Shown here: positions 35,694 to 44,464 of the stretch, piece by piece
How positions within the stretch are numbered: the first letter of the stretch is position 1
Layout: the number at the start of each line of letters is the position of its first letter
NCBI RefSeq assembly: GCF_002929705.1
Contig: NZ_PJIN01000005.1
Location: forward strand, 1 to 64,000
Source of the DNA: Arthrobacter sp. N199823
GTDB taxonomy: Bacteria; Actinomycetota; Actinomycetes; Actinomycetales; Micrococcaceae
Length of the DNA stretch: 64,000 nucleotides
Direction: 5' to 3'
The notes under the pieces: generated by a model
Databases searched by the model: none
Seen by the model: the letters and a program-made list of their open reading frames with translations, nothing else
What the model was told of the DNA's origin: nothing
Position numbers and translations under genes: made by a program

Positions 35694-35760
35694 TGGATAC
35701 CCTCTGCTGGGGCTCTCCTCCCGCCTATTTTGAACCATCAGAGCCGCACCTCGGGTCCAA

Positions 35761-36105
35761 CATTGGCCCATTGAGGGAATTCTCCAGCCACGCAAAGCCC
35801 CGCTCCGGCCTCCGGCACGTGCACCCGGTCGCGTCCACTGGATGGAACTGTTCTTCGATCTGGTGTTCGTAGCATTCGTGGGACAGCTAGCCCACGGCAT
35901 TCATGGCGATCCTGGCTGGCCCGAGTTCGGTACCTATCTGTTGCTTTTCTTCCCAGCATGGTGGGCGTGGGTCACTATTGACTCAGTCATCAATCTGCTG
36001 CCCGGGCTCTCCGCCCGCGCTCTGGGCCTGGCCATGCTGTGTGCCATGGCGGCTTCCGCACTCATGGCCGCATCCACGCCTCATGCACTCGATGAGCGGG
36101 CCTGA
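35761..36105 (+). pseudogene. Truncated LtrA-family (low temperature requirement) membrane protein
   Basis: MELFFDLVFVAFVGQLAHG at 35842 is the N-terminal signature of LtrA proteins (normally ~370-400 residues, many membrane segments). In-frame upstream codons (RAPGRVHW) belong to the same protein, but an in-frame stop at 35731 leaves no ATG, GTG or TTG ahead of 35842. The frame ends at 36105 after two to three membrane segments. A short hydrophobic continuation (LTSIALVVALLWLVTA) follows in another frame, and the rest is missing. I read it as a decayed, 3'-deleted gene. Confidence 0.75.
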
Positions 36106-36268
36106 CCTCCATTGCCTTGGTGGTGGCCCTGTTGTGGCTGGTAACGGCCTAGGTTGAATTCAAGGCACGACGCCGGGCACGGAACAGTTGAGTGCGTGGC
36201 TGGGCCCACACGCCCGAGGGGCCCACATACAGACACGCCAGCGGCTGCGCTTGGGGATGGCTTAGGGC

Positions 36269-37390
36269 TCAGTCCCAGGGGAAGACGACGCCCTCGCCCA
36301 CCACTTTCAGTGAGAGTTCTGTGCCGGGGCGGGCCAGCATCGCGTTCCAATGCCTGATGGTGATGATTTCGCCGCCGACCGGCTGATGCGGATCAAGGGG
36401 GTGTTCGGCGTCGACCTTGATGGGGTTCAATTGGATGCGGACAGTGGTTTCAGGGCCAAAGTAATCAGTGTCGACCACGCGTCCGCGGATGGGTCCGCCG
36501 TCGGCAATGCGGATTTGCTCGGGGCGGAGCATCAGATGCACTTTGCCTTGAAGGGGCGGGCGGCGTACGGGGATTCCACCAAGCGAACAGAGCGCCAGGG
36601 AGCCTTCCAGCCATGCTTCGATGATCACGGCGTCACCCAGAAATTCTGCCGTGGCCCTGTCCGTCGGGCGGGTGTAGACCACGAACGGGCTGCCAATTTG
36701 GGCCAGCTTACCGTCACGCATGACGGCCACTTGGTCGGCGAAGCTGAGCGCCTCCGCTTGATCGTGCGTGACGAGAATGGTGGTTACCCCGGCCTGTTCC
36801 AATGTTTGGGAGACTGCGCGCCGGGTAGCGACGCGCAGGCCAGCATCCAGCGCGCTGAACGGCTCATCCAACAGCATCAGTTCCGGCTGGCGGGCCAGCG
36901 CCCGTGCCAGGGCCACACGTTGCTGCTGTCCACCGGAAAGCTGGTGCGGGCGGCGCTTGGCATAGGAGGCGTCCATCGAGACCATTTCCAGCAACTCCCC
37001 CACGCGCAGCGATGCGGCTTTACCTCGCAAGGACAATCCGAAGGCAATGTTGGCACCCACGTTCAAATGCGGAAATAGTGCACCATCCTGCGCCACGTAC
37101 CCAACGCTGCGCTTGTGGGCAGGATTCCACTGGGACGGTCCAGCCACTTCTTTTCCACCGAGTGCAATCCGGCCAGAATCGGGCGCCGAAAACCCTGCAA
37201 TGAGCCGCAGTAGCGTGGTTTTGCCGGAACCGGAGGGCCCCACAATGGCTGTGGTGCGACCTTGCATGACGTCCAAGTCCACGCCTTTGAGCACATCGGT
37301 TCCGCCAAAGCTCTTGTGCACATCACTGACCTGCAAATGCGCCGGGGCATCGGCTGCAGCGGGGCCGGACTGGGTAGGGTGAGTGGTCAT
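36269..37390 (-). CDS. fbpC: Iron(III) ABC transporter ATP-binding protein (FbpC type)
   Basis: A 373-residue ABC ATPase with Walker [10 protein letters not shown], signature [14 protein letters not shown], Walker [12 protein letters not shown] and H-loop VTHDQAEA. A ~130-residue C-terminal TOBE-like domain ([13 protein letters not shown] onward) is typical of the Fbp/Fut/thiamine-sulfate importer family. ATG 37390 overlaps the permease stop (ATGA); the longer frame to 37510 lies inside the permease gene. It is the last gene of the SBP-permease-ATPase operon. Confidence 0.9.
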   Translation of the reverse strand: MTTHPTQSGPAAADAPAHLQVSDVHKSFGGTDVLKGVDLDVMQGRTTAIVGPSGSGKTTLLRLIAGFSAPDSGRIALGGKEVAGPSQWNPAHKRSVGYVAQDGALFPHLNVGANIAFGLSLRGKAASLRVGELLEMVSMDASYAKRRPHQLSGGQQQRVALARALARQPELMLLDEPFSALDAGLRVATRRAVSQTLEQAGVTTILVTHDQAEALSFADQVAVMRDGKLAQIGSPFVVYTRPTDRATAEFLGDAVIIEAWLEGSLALCSLGGIPVRRPPLQGKVHLMLRPEQIRIADGGPIRGRVVDTDYFGPETTVRIQLNPIKVDAEHPLDPHQPVGGEIITIRHWNAMLARPGTELSLKVVGEGVVFPWD

Positions 37391-39000
37391 TGGCCGGCCG
37401 CTTTCTTGGATTGCACGAACAGGAGGTAAGTCATGGGTGCTGAGAGCAGAATCATCAGCAAGGCGTAGGGGGCAGCGCCCATGTAGTCGATTTCGCTGCT
37501 CAGCGACCAAAACTGCGTGGCCAGCGTCCGGGTGCCGTTGGGGGCAAGCAACAGGGTTGCTGTCAGCTCATTGACAATTCCAAGGAACACAAGAGCGGCA
37601 CCACCGGCCGCCGCCGGAGCCGAGAGCCGCAATGTCACGCGCAGGAACGCCACGAGGGGCGGTTTGCCTAGTGCCTGGGCGGCCTCATCGAGTTCATACG
37701 GCACCTGAGCCAGACCTGCCCGCAGGTTTACGAGTGCCCGCGGCATGAACAACAACGCGTAAGCGGCCACCAACACCAAGGAACTTTGGTAAATGGCGGG
37801 CACGTTGTGGACAGTAATTGTCACCAGCGCCAACGCCACTACAATGCCCGGCATGGAACTGGAAATGTAATTCACTGCTTCCAGAACCTTGCTGACGGGC
37901 CCGGCATGACGGACTACCAAATAGGCCAGAGGGAAGGCCAACACCGTTGTCAGCAAGGCGCCGGCCACGCCATAGCCCAACGTTTGCAGCAACGTTTGCA
38001 GCAGATCTGAGCGCTGCCAGATGGCGGCTCCCCCAGCAACCAGCCAGCGGCCCACATGCCACAGCGGAACACCCAGTGCCAGCACCGACACCGCAATCAG
38101 GAACAGCTGACTGGGACCTTGGAGGACGCCAAGTTTCAGGCGGTTGGGGCTTGCCTGCACGCCAGCACCAACCCGCGCATAACGGGCACTGCCGCGGGCC
38201 CTGGACTCGGCCAACAGGAGCATCAGGCAAAAGACCACTAGGACGCTGGCGAGCATATTCGCCGCTGCGCCGTTGAACGTGGACCGGAACTGGTCATAAA
38301 TGGCGGTGGTGAAGGTGTCGAAGGCGATCATGGCGAACGCGCCGTATTCGGCCAACAGGTGCAAGGACACCAGCAGCGCCCCGCCAGCGGTTGCGAGGCG
38401 AAGCTGCGGCAACACCACACGGAAAAATACTCGTACAGGTCCAAGACCCAACGACGCTGCCGACTGTTCCAAGGCGGGGTCCAAGCGGCTCAGCACGGCC
38501 GCAACGGGAATGTACACCAGCGGAAAATAGGACAACACCGAGATCAGGACACCGCCAAAGATCCCGCCCAGAGACGGAATGGCACTGACCCAGGCATAAC
38601 TGTTGACGAATGCCGGGATGGCCAGAGGCGCCGCCAGAAGTACTGCCCAAACCTTGTGGCCTGCAAGGCTGGTGCGCTCCACCAGCCACGCACCACCAAC
38701 GCCAATCACCACACTCAGCGGCACGGTGATGAGCACCAACAACAGCGTATTGAACAGCAGTTCGCCAACACGAGGGCGGAACACCATTGCAACCGCGGTG
38801 TCCCAGCCGGTATTGACGGTAGCAACCACCACGAATCCCAGCGGCAGCAAGGAAAACGCGGCTATGACCAGGCAAAGCACGACGACGGGCCAGGGGCCGA
38901 GGTGTGAACCCCGGCCCCCAGCCTTCTTAGCCAAGCTGCGCTTGGCCAAGCTCTTGGCACCCAACTGAGGTGCCGGCGTCGTACGTTGTTGGGAAGTCAT
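37387..39000 (-). CDS. fbpB: Iron(III) ABC transporter permease (FbpB type)
   Basis: A 537-residue permease built from two fused six-helix halves, each with an EAA-type loop (for example [20 protein letters not shown] and [18 protein letters not shown]). This internal duplication is characteristic of FbpB/FutB iron permeases. A basic N-terminal tail ([15 protein letters not shown]) precedes the first helix. It starts 5 bases after the binding-protein gene. Confidence 0.9.
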   Translation of the reverse strand: MTSQQRTTPAPQLGAKSLAKRSLAKKAGGRGSHLGPWPVVVLCLVIAAFSLLPLGFVVVATVNTGWDTAVAMVFRPRVGELLFNTLLLVLITVPLSVVIGVGGAWLVERTSLAGHKVWAVLLAAPLAIPAFVNSYAWVSAIPSLGGIFGGVLISVLSYFPLVYIPVAAVLSRLDPALEQSAASLGLGPVRVFFRVVLPQLRLATAGGALLVSLHLLAEYGAFAMIAFDTFTTAIYDQFRSTFNGAAANMLASVLVVFCLMLLLAESRARGSARYARVGAGVQASPNRLKLGVLQGPSQLFLIAVSVLALGVPLWHVGRWLVAGGAAIWQRSDLLQTLLQTLGYGVAGALLTTVLAFPLAYLVVRHAGPVSKVLEAVNYISSSMPGIVVALALVTITVHNVPAIYQSSLVLVAAYALLFMPRALVNLRAGLAQVPYELDEAAQALGKPPLVAFLRVTLRLSAPAAAGGAALVFLGIVNELTATLLLAPNGTRTLATQFWSLSSEIDYMGAAPYALLMILLSAPMTYLLFVQSKKAAGQ

Positions 39001-39005
39001 TGACG

Positions 39006-40070
39006 CTAGAGCAGACCTGCCTGCGTCATAAGATCGGTAACCTGCGCAGAGTTCAACTTGGCAGGATCGATCTTGGGGGCTTGCAGATCGGCCAGCGGCG
39101 TCAACTTCTCGTTGGCAGCAACGTCAGAGCCCACCGGGTACTCGAAGCTGGTCCCGGTCTGGAGAATGGTCTGGCCAGCCTTGCCAGTGACGAACTCAAG
39201 GAACTTCGCAGCGTTGTCCTGATGCGCACTGGAGGCCAAAACGCCACCGCCGGAGATGGAGACAAAAGCGCCCGGATCTTCATTCTTGAAGTAGTGCAGG
39301 GCCACGTTCTTGGAGTTCTCGCCGGTCTTGGCCTGATCGCCAAACCAGTAGTAGTGGTAGATGACAGCGCCTTCAACCTCGCCAGCGTTGACAGCCTTCA
39401 TGGCGGTGCTGTTGCCCTTGTAGGCCTTGAAGTTTTCCTTCATGGACTTCAACCAGGACAGCGTTGCATCCTCACCCTCGAGCTCCAACATGGCTGAGAC
39501 GATGGCCTGGAAGTCGGCACCTGACGGTGATGCGGCCCAGCGGCCCTTCCAGGCGGGATCGGCCAAGTCCATGAGGGATTTGGGCAGCTGCGCCTCGGTG
39601 AGCTTGGTCTTGTCATAGGCGAAGACTGTGCTTCGGGCGGCGATGCCGGCCCACTTGTTCGTGGAAGGACGGTATTCCGCCGGAACCTGTTCCTGCACCT
39701 TGGCGCTGGTGTCGGCGAAGAGGCCAGCGTTTTCAACCTGCGTCATGGCTGGGGAGTTTTCCGTCAGGAACACATCGGCCGGCGACTTGGCACCTTCTGC
39801 GATGATCTGATTGCTCAGCTCAAGGTCGCTGCCCTGGCGGAGGATGACCTTGATGCCGGTTTCCTTGGTGAACTCATCAACCCACGCCTGTGTGAGTGAT
39901 TCATGCTGGGCGTTGTAGACGGTGATGTCGTCATTTGCGCCGCCGGATGCACCATTGCTCTCCGACGGTGTGGTGGAGCCGCTGCAGGCAGCAAGAGCAA
40001 GAATGGAGGCGCCGGCAATGGCGGTCAGAGTGCCTTTTCGCAACGTCTTCAGGGTGGACCAGGTCAACAT
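39006..40070 (-). CDS. fbpA: Iron(III) ABC transporter substrate-binding lipoprotein (FbpA/FutA type)
   Basis: A 354-residue binding protein. The lipobox is LAAC, the mature N-terminus [19 protein letters not shown], and the metal-binding tyrosines are in [13 protein letters not shown] 40070 behind GAAAGG is preferred over the open frame to 40127, because it starts directly with the signal peptide. A DtxR/IdeR-like box lies about 55-75 bases upstream. It is the first gene of the operon, so expression should rise when iron is scarce. Confidence 0.9.
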   Translation of the reverse strand: MLTWSTLKTLRKGTLTAIAGASILALAACSGSTTPSESNGASGGANDDITVYNAQHESLTQAWVDEFTKETGIKVILRQGSDLELSNQIIAEGAKSPADVFLTENSPAMTQVENAGLFADTSAKVQEQVPAEYRPSTNKWAGIAARSTVFAYDKTKLTEAQLPKSLMDLADPAWKGRWAASPSGADFQAIVSAMLELEGEDATLSWLKSMKENFKAYKGNSTAMKAVNAGEVEGAVIYHYYWFGDQAKTGENSKNVALHYFKNEDPGAFVSISGGGVLASSAHQDNAAKFLEFVTGKAGQTILQTGTSFEYPVGSDVAANEKLTPLADLQAPKIDPAKLNSAQVTDLMTQAGLL

Positions 40071-40125
40071 GGGAGCCTTTCGGCAGTAGAAACAATTAGC
40101 GAAGATAAGTTGATCGTAATGGATC

Positions 40126-40144
40126 AAAGGGCACGCTAACCTTA
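40126..40144 (-). promoter_or_regulatory. DtxR/IdeR-like iron box upstream of fbpA
   Basis: The minus strand reads TAAGGTTAGCGTGCCCTTT. The left half matches the TWAGGTTAG half-site completely and the right half only partly. Position upstream of an iron importer supports the call. A possible -10, TATCTT, is at 40107-40102. Confidence 0.6.
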
Positions 40145-40217
40145 CTTTTCCCCAATTGTGATGCAGCTCACCATGTCATTAATGGCGTTTTGAGATTTTC
40201 CGTGCCCACGCTACAGA

Positions 40218-40718
40218 TTACTGAGAAGTAGATGACGTTTTGTGCAGCAACTCTGCGGCGCGGTCTACCCGCTGGTGAACCAGATCCGCCTTGAGCTCCA
40301 CGGCCTGGGTAGTGCCCACGCCCAGCCTCAGCAAGGCCAGAGACTCGGCCGTCGCCGCCAGTGCATTGCCAGCCCTGGAGAGTTCCCGGTGCACGTCATT
40401 GAGGTATCCGCCCGTTCCCGTAGGGATTTCCATCCCCTCGCTGGGGCCGGCCTCCTGCGCTTCCACGGCGAGGCCGCGCACCACTGGCAGCAGGTCAGCT
40501 AGCCGGTCTGCCAGCCGCACCATGGCGTCATAGTTTTCGGCGGCCATCTCTGTGCCCGGCGCTTCCGCTTCTGCGAGCCCTTCAAGCATTTGATGGAAAC
40601 GGTCCAGTCCGCGGCGGAAACGGTCATGGGCTCGACGCCACACGCCCTTGCCGAGTTCGGCGTCGTCGCGCTTGGCCTGCCGACTGGCACTAAAAAGCCC
40701 CTTGAGCATGCCGCTCAT
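40218..40718 (-). CDS. Conserved-looking helical protein of unknown function, coupled to bpa
   Basis: A 166-residue, mostly helical, charged protein (RRAHDRFRRGLDRFHQMLEG, MVRLADRLADLLPVVRGLA) with no signal peptide or membrane segment. It contains heptad-like Leu spacing suggestive of a helical bundle. Its ATG overlaps the bpa stop (ATGA), so it is translationally coupled to the proteasome activator. I recognise no family. A role with Bpa is inferred only from coupling. Confidence 0.7.
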   Translation of the reverse strand: MSGMLKGLFSASRQAKRDDAELGKGVWRRAHDRFRRGLDRFHQMLEGLAEAEAPGTEMAAENYDAMVRLADRLADLLPVVRGLAVEAQEAGPSEGMEIPTGTGGYLNDVHRELSRAGNALAATAESLALLRLGVGTTQAVELKADLVHQRVDRAAELLHKTSSTSQ

Positions 40719-41383
40719 AGGTACTGTCCCGGGCTGCCGGATTCGACCCCGCCAGACATGGAGCCAGGCCCATCGCCGGGCACTGCTCGCGGCCCATCTG
40801 AGCCCACCGGCGCGCGCTGCGGCTCACCGTTAGGGCCCACCACCACGCCCGGGGCAATGACGGTTCCGGGCGGCAGTTGATGCAAGGCCAGCCGGGATGC
40901 CGTCTGCTGATTCGCCATTGCCTGTGCTGCCAGCGCAGTTTGGATGCCGTGAAACAGGCCCTCCAACCAGCCCACCAGTTGAGCCTGGGCGATGCGCAAC
41001 TCGGCGTCCGAAGGAGCTTTTGTCTCCGAAAACGGCAGGCTCAGGCGGTGCAGTTCCGCCACGAGTTCAGGAGCCAACCCGTCTTCCAGCTCGGCGATCG
41101 ATGCTTGGTGAATTTCCGCGAGGCGAGCCCGTGCAGCGTCATCGAGCGGTGCACTCTTCACCTCGTCTAGGAGCTGTTTGATCATGGTGCCAATCCGCAT
41201 GACCTTCGCTGGCTGGTCCACCATGGACGCCACATTGGCCGACTTCTTAGTGGGTGCAGGCTCTTCCGACTCGTTCAGCGAAGTCCCCTGCTGCCCCGGA
41301 GCTTCCAGCCCGTCCAGAACACCGTCCACAACCTTGTCCTCGGCCGCATTGTCAGGGGCCGGGATCTGCGCCTTTTCACTCAT
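40715..41383 (-). CDS. bpa: Bacterial proteasome activator (Bpa/PafE family)
   Basis: A 222-residue DUF2587 protein. The helical core (RIGTMIKQLLDEVKSAPLDD, ARARLAEIHQASIAELEDGL, LRIAQAQLVGWLEGLFHGIQ) matches the four-helix bundle that forms a dodecameric ring. The chain ends exactly in GQYL, the motif that docks into the 20S proteasome alpha-ring and opens its gate independently of ATP. A disordered ~55-residue acidic N-terminus precedes the core. It starts at ATG 41383. Proteasome genes themselves are not in this window. Confidence 0.93.
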   Translation of the reverse strand: MSEKAQIPAPDNAAEDKVVDGVLDGLEAPGQQGTSLNESEEPAPTKKSANVASMVDQPAKVMRIGTMIKQLLDEVKSAPLDDAARARLAEIHQASIAELEDGLAPELVAELHRLSLPFSETKAPSDAELRIAQAQLVGWLEGLFHGIQTALAAQAMANQQTASRLALHQLPPGTVIAPGVVVGPNGEPQRAPVGSDGPRAVPGDGPGSMSGGVESGSPGQYL

Positions 41384-41504
41384 AACGCCAGTCTCTCATG
41401 TGCCCGCAGCTTCCGTCCCGATCACTGTTACGGCCAGTGTCATTGATATGCCTACACAGTCGTGACAGCCCTGGCCTGCGGAGGCCTGTCCCGAGCTTAA
41501 ATGA

Positions 41505-41534
41505 ACGACGGCGGGTGAGCTCACCCGCCGTCGT
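41505..41534. terminator. 30-base perfect palindrome after yjiX
   Basis: ACGACGGCGGGTGAG and its exact complement abut with no spacer (41505-41534). It lies downstream of the minus-strand yjiX stop, with GTTCATTT after it on that strand. It probably terminates cstA-yjiX. Confidence 0.65.
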
Positions 41535-41563
41535 ACTTGGCTTTAAAACACTTCCAGCAAAAA

Positions 41564-41764
41564 CTAGCAGCAGCGACCTTCTGGATTAGCGTCCTGGCGG
41601 TCAGTCTTATCTCGCCAGAACTCCTTGACCGTCATAGGCTCGGTGGCACAGGCGGTGGCCTGGTGGTGCTCCAGATACCGATCATAGGAATCCTCGCCGA
41701 GGACACCCTTGAGGTACTTGCTCACCGCCATCAGGCTGCGGCCGGCACTGCGCAACACGTCCAT
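41564..41764 (-). CDS. yjiX: YbdD/YjiX family small protein
   Basis: A 66-residue protein with the family core YLKGVLGEDSYDRYLEHH and PMTVKEFWRD, ending in paired cysteines. YjiX/YbdD proteins are encoded next to CstA/BtsT-type pyruvate or peptide transporters and are needed for their activity in E. coli. ATG 41764 follows the cstA stop by 2 bases. The longer frame to 41809 lies inside cstA. Confidence 0.88.
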   Translation of the reverse strand: MDVLRSAGRSLMAVSKYLKGVLGEDSYDRYLEHHQATACATEPMTVKEFWRDKTDRQDANPEGRCC

Positions 41765-41766
41765 GA

Positions 41767-44034
41767 TTAGTGCCCGGACCGTGCTGCTTGTTTGCCGGAT
41801 TCGGCCCATTCCTTCACGAGTGCCTTCTCGGCGGCGTTGGGGAGAACCGAGGCCGGGGCGAAGATACGTGACGCCACGGCCGGGTCTTCCTTGCTGGGTC
41901 CGCCGCCGGCCTTGATGGCTCGGATCGTGACAAGGATGGCTGTCGCTATGACGATCAGGGACAGCACCACGAAGATGATGGACAGGGTTCCCTGGACGAA
42001 GGTATTGCGAACCACAGCCTCCATGGCCTCAACCGTCTTGGCCGAGCCGAAGCTGGTTTTGCCGTCCGCCAGCGCCGCCTTGAACGCGTTGTGCTGAGCC
42101 CAGTAGCCCACGGCCGGGACGGTGGAGAAGATCTTCTGGAAGGAGGCAACCACTGTCACCACGGTGACAAAAGCGAGCGGCAATGCCACCATCCACAGGT
42201 ACTTCACGTGCGTGCTCTTGGAAACGATCACGAGGCAGACAGCCAGCGCAATGGCGGCCAGTAGCTGGTTGGCGATACCGAAGAGCGGGAACAAGGTGTT
42301 GATGCCACCCAGCGGATCGGTGACGCCCATAATGAGGATCGCTCCCCACCCGGCCACCATGATGCCCGTGGTGATCCACGAGCCCGCGCGCCATGAGGTG
42401 TCCTTGAATTTCGGCACAAAGTTACCGATGGAATCCTGCAACATGAAGCGCGCAACGCGAGTTCCGGCGTCGACCGCGGTGAGGATGAACAGGGCTTCGA
42501 ACATGATGGCGAAGTGGTACCAGAAGCTCATCATTGCTTGGCCGCCGGCCACCTGCTGCATGATGTGAGCCAGACCCACGGCGAGCGTGGGGGCACCGCC
42601 GGTGCGCGAGACGATGGACTCTTCGCCGACGTCGGCCGCGGTTTGGGCCAGCAGCGCAGGATCAACGTGCACGCCAGTCAGGCCCAGCGAGTTCACGAAC
42701 GCCGCAGCACCTTCAATGGTGCCGCCGGTGGCTGCACCAGAGGAGTTCATGGCGAAGTAGATGCCGCGGTCAATGGACAGCGCCGCGACGAGCGCCATGA
42801 TGGCCACGAAGGACTCCATGAGCATGCCGCCGTAACCAATGTAGCGAGCCTGGCGTTCCTTTTCGATCAGCTTGGGCGTGGTGCCGGAGGCGATCAAGGC
42901 GTGGAATCCGGACAGTGCACCACAGGCGATGGTGACAAACAGGAACGGGAACAGTGCGCCGGAAAAGACCGGGCCATCGCTGCGGCCTGCAAATTCGCTG
43001 AATGCGGGGACGTTGATTTCCGGACGGACCAGCACGATGGAACCGGCCAGCATCACAATGGTGCCGATCTTCATGAACGTGGAGAGGTAATCGCGCGGGG
43101 CCAGGAGGAGCCAGACCGGCAGGATCGCGGCAATGAACCCGTAAACGATGATGCACCAGGCGAGCGTGGTGCGGTCCAGATGGAATGTGGCGGCGCCCCA
43201 TTCGGTGGCAGCGACCATGCCGCCACCAACAATGGCCGCGAGCAGCAATACGACGCCGATCAGGGACACTTCCATGACCTTGCCCGGACGCAGGTACCGC
43301 AGGTACACGCCCATGAACAGTGCGATCGGGATGGTCATGGAGACTGAGAAGACGCCCCACGGGGATTCGCCCAAAGCGTTGACAACCACCAAGGCCAGGA
43401 TGGCGACGATGATGATCATGATCAGCAGGGTGGCGATCAGGGCGGCGGTGCCACCAATGACGCCCAGCTCTTCGCGAGCCATCTGGCCCAGTGAACGGCC
43501 GCCTCGGCGCATGGAGAAGTGGAGGACCAAGTAATCCTGGACCGCACCGGCAAGAACGACGCCGACGATGATCCAGATAGTGCCGGGCAGGTAACCCATT
43601 TGGGCTGCAAGGATGGGGCCCACGAGGGGGCCAGCGCCGGCAATGGCGGCAAAGTGGTGTCCAAAAAGGACGTTGCGGTCGGTAGGGACGAAGTCCTTGC
43701 CGTCGGCCTTATATTCAGCCGGGGTGGCGCGCTTGTCATTGGGCTTGACGAGAAACTTCTCGATGACTTTGGAGTAGAAGCGGTAGGCAATCAAATAGGT
43801 GCATACTGCGGCGAAAACGAACCAAATGGCGTTGACTGATTCACCGCGAACCACTGCCAACATGACCCAAGCAACGCCACCCAACAGCGCAATGGCTGCC
43901 CAAATGGCGATCTTGATAGGAGTCCACTTATGAGCCTCTGCCTCTTCTTCGAGGTTGACGGCTACGGGTGGCAGATCCGGATCCTGGACTAAAACATCGG
44001 CTGGTTGATCAGCCTTGCTCGATGGCACACTCAT
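41767..44034 (-). CDS. cstA: Carbon-starvation protein CstA (pyruvate/peptide transporter)
   Basis: A 755-residue membrane protein with about 16-18 predicted segments. Signatures are TDRNVLFGHHFAAIAGAGPL, GPILAAQMGYLPG and HFSMRRGGRSLGQMAREELG. The family imports pyruvate and peptides when preferred carbon runs out. A hydrophilic acidic N-terminus precedes the first helix. It forms an operon with yjiX. Confidence 0.94.
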   Translation of the reverse strand: MSVPSSKADQPADVLVQDPDLPPVAVNLEEEAEAHKWTPIKIAIWAAIALLGGVAWVMLAVVRGESVNAIWFVFAAVCTYLIAYRFYSKVIEKFLVKPNDKRATPAEYKADGKDFVPTDRNVLFGHHFAAIAGAGPLVGPILAAQMGYLPGTIWIIVGVVLAGAVQDYLVLHFSMRRGGRSLGQMAREELGVIGGTAALIATLLIMIIIVAILALVVVNALGESPWGVFSVSMTIPIALFMGVYLRYLRPGKVMEVSLIGVVLLLAAIVGGGMVAATEWGAATFHLDRTTLAWCIIVYGFIAAILPVWLLLAPRDYLSTFMKIGTIVMLAGSIVLVRPEINVPAFSEFAGRSDGPVFSGALFPFLFVTIACGALSGFHALIASGTTPKLIEKERQARYIGYGGMLMESFVAIMALVAALSIDRGIYFAMNSSGAATGGTIEGAAAFVNSLGLTGVHVDPALLAQTAADVGEESIVSRTGGAPTLAVGLAHIMQQVAGGQAMMSFWYHFAIMFEALFILTAVDAGTRVARFMLQDSIGNFVPKFKDTSWRAGSWITTGIMVAGWGAILIMGVTDPLGGINTLFPLFGIANQLLAAIALAVCLVIVSKSTHVKYLWMVALPLAFVTVVTVVASFQKIFSTVPAVGYWAQHNAFKAALADGKTSFGSAKTVEAMEAVVRNTFVQGTLSIIFVVLSLIVIATAILVTIRAIKAGGGPSKEDPAVASRIFAPASVLPNAAEKALVKEWAESGKQAARSGH

Positions 44035-44269
44035 GTTATTCCCTACGCTAAAACTTCAGTTACGGCCTTTTGAGGGTAGGCACAGGCTATGGGTCACCGT
44101 CCCAATGTGGCGTCAATCATGCTCCTCAAGCGACGAGTGGTAGTGAATCAGCGACGAGTGACAGGCGAGCGGCACACGGCAGGGTGTTGGCCTAACTGCA
44201 GGAGCGTTGGGGGAAAAGCTGCAATACCTGGTATCTGCGGGAGCGTTGCTAGTGCGGAGCACCTCCCAC

Positions 44270-44330
44270 CGACGCTCCCTCAGCGATTGGGGTTTAACCC
44301 GTTACGCTCCCTCAGCGATTGGGGTTGCCA
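44270..44330 (-). repeat. 32-bp repeat family, locus 2, inverted half (2 copies)
   Basis: ACGCTCCCTCAGCGATTGGGGTT occurs at 44272-44294 and 44304-44326, exactly 32 bases apart. Read on the minus strand this is the family unit (TGAGGGAGCGT...AACCCCAAT). It faces the forward array at 44351, so the two could form a long imperfect hairpin. Confidence 0.85.
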
Positions 44331-44350
44331 CGGAAATACTCTCGCAAAAA

Positions 44351-44464
44351 GTGGCAGAGCGTCCGGAAAACGCCCCAAAAGGTGATGGAGCGTCGGCCCA
44401 AAAGCCCCGAGAGGTGAGGGAGCGTCGGGTCAAAAGCCCCGAAAGGTGAGGGAGCGTCGGGTCA
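44351..44464 (+). repeat. 32-bp repeat family, locus 2, forward half (3.6 copies)
   Basis: Units start at 44351 (31 bases, degenerate), 44382, 44414 and 44446 (partial), each GTGAGGGAGCGTCGG-like followed by AAAAGCCCCGAAAG-like sequence. The last copy runs into the stop codon of the permease gene at 44462-44464. The rest of 44035-44269 shows no gene; it must hold the cstA promoter. Confidence 0.87.

Noticed and set aside
44097-44200. Direct repeats of GCGACGAGTG downstream-facing in the cstA promoter region
   Set aside because: Only two short copies with poor flanking similarity; insufficient to call a repeat element or operator.
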